DNA of 5,985 nucleotides, from NCBI GenBank assembly GCA_008501545.1, contig QQUM01000123.1, forward strand, positions 1 to 5,985, written 5' to 3'. Source of the DNA: Calditrichota bacterium (GTDB lineage: Bacteria; Zhuqueibacterota; Zhuqueibacteria; Zhuqueibacterales; Geothermadaptataceae). The first letter of the stretch is position 1. The number at the start of each line of letters is the position of its first letter. Shown here piece by piece: positions 5,846 through 5,985 of the stretch. The notes under the pieces were generated by a model. That model was not told where the DNA came from. It was given only the letters and a program-made list of their open reading frames with translations, and ran no database searches. The translations under genes and the position numbers were made by a program.

Positions 5846-5985
5846 TTGCGCAAGCTCGTCCCGATTTCACAGCAGGAAAAAATTGTTGCAGCCGTGTTCA
5901 CTCTCGTAGCGATTTCATGGATTTTCCGCCCACTCATCAACAAGCAACTACCAGGTGTGACGGATACCGGTATCGGTATGGCGGG
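5846..5985 (+). pseudogene. In-frame continuation of the symporter after the TAA (runs off the window)
   Basis: Directly after the stop the same frame stays open for 46 codons to the window edge and reads 'LRKLVPISQQEKIVAAVF', 'SWIFRPLI' and 'LPGVTDTGIGMA'. This is the expected continuation of a DASS symporter: relatives have a cytoplasmic 'LG.IS..EK.V..VF' linker, then 'AWI.RP' and a 'PG..D..IA' segment. No ATG with a Shine-Dalgarno is present here, so it is not a separate gene. It shows that a single nonsense codon, without any frame change, splits an otherwise normal gene. Confidence 0.8.

Overview
The window suggests a member of the FCB superphylum (Calditrichota, KSB1, Ignavibacteria or a similar lineage), probably from a metagenome. 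The main clue is a large secreted protein whose C-terminus resembles the type A sorting domain of the type IX secretion system (YPNPF motif, then the pattern 'YNILGQ...G.H...WDG.D......PGIYF'). The dicarboxylate/sodium symporter-like gene also has a Bacteroidota-like N-terminus. No marker gene fixes the lineage, so this is inference.

Layout. Positions 1-1815 carry three tightly spaced plus-strand genes that look like one operon: the 3' end of a probable cyclic-nucleotide-binding-domain protein, an AI-2E/PerM-family permease, and a short orotate phosphoribosyltransferase (pyrE). At 1850-1880 a long hairpin with a T-tract on the minus-strand side separates this operon from a convergent gene. 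That gene (about 1909-4488, minus) encodes a secreted protein with two beta-propeller regions, PQQ/quinoprotein-like and then BNR/Ycf48-like, ending in the sorting domain. From 4489 to 5053 lies a divergent intergenic region with two unrelated palindromic elements: a 91-bp multi-stem element (4569-4659) and an 80-bp element with perfect 16-bp inverted arms (4961-5040). The second ends 2 bp before the Shine-Dalgarno of the last gene. From 5054 to the window end is the first part of a DASS/SLC13-family symporter gene, interrupted at 5843-5845 by an in-frame TAA. Family-like sequence continues in the same frame after the stop to the window edge.

Function. The permease and pyrE are probably co-transcribed, but nothing in the sequence links them in one pathway beyond synteny. 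The propeller protein appears to stand alone. The symporter gene would import di- or tricarboxylates if intact; as written it encodes only about half a transporter and is best read as a pseudogene, a sequencing error or a recent nonsense mutation.

I see no convincing new multi-gene system. The points most worth a second look are the interrupted symporter, the nested palindromes directly in front of it, and the compound palindromic element upstream of the propeller gene.
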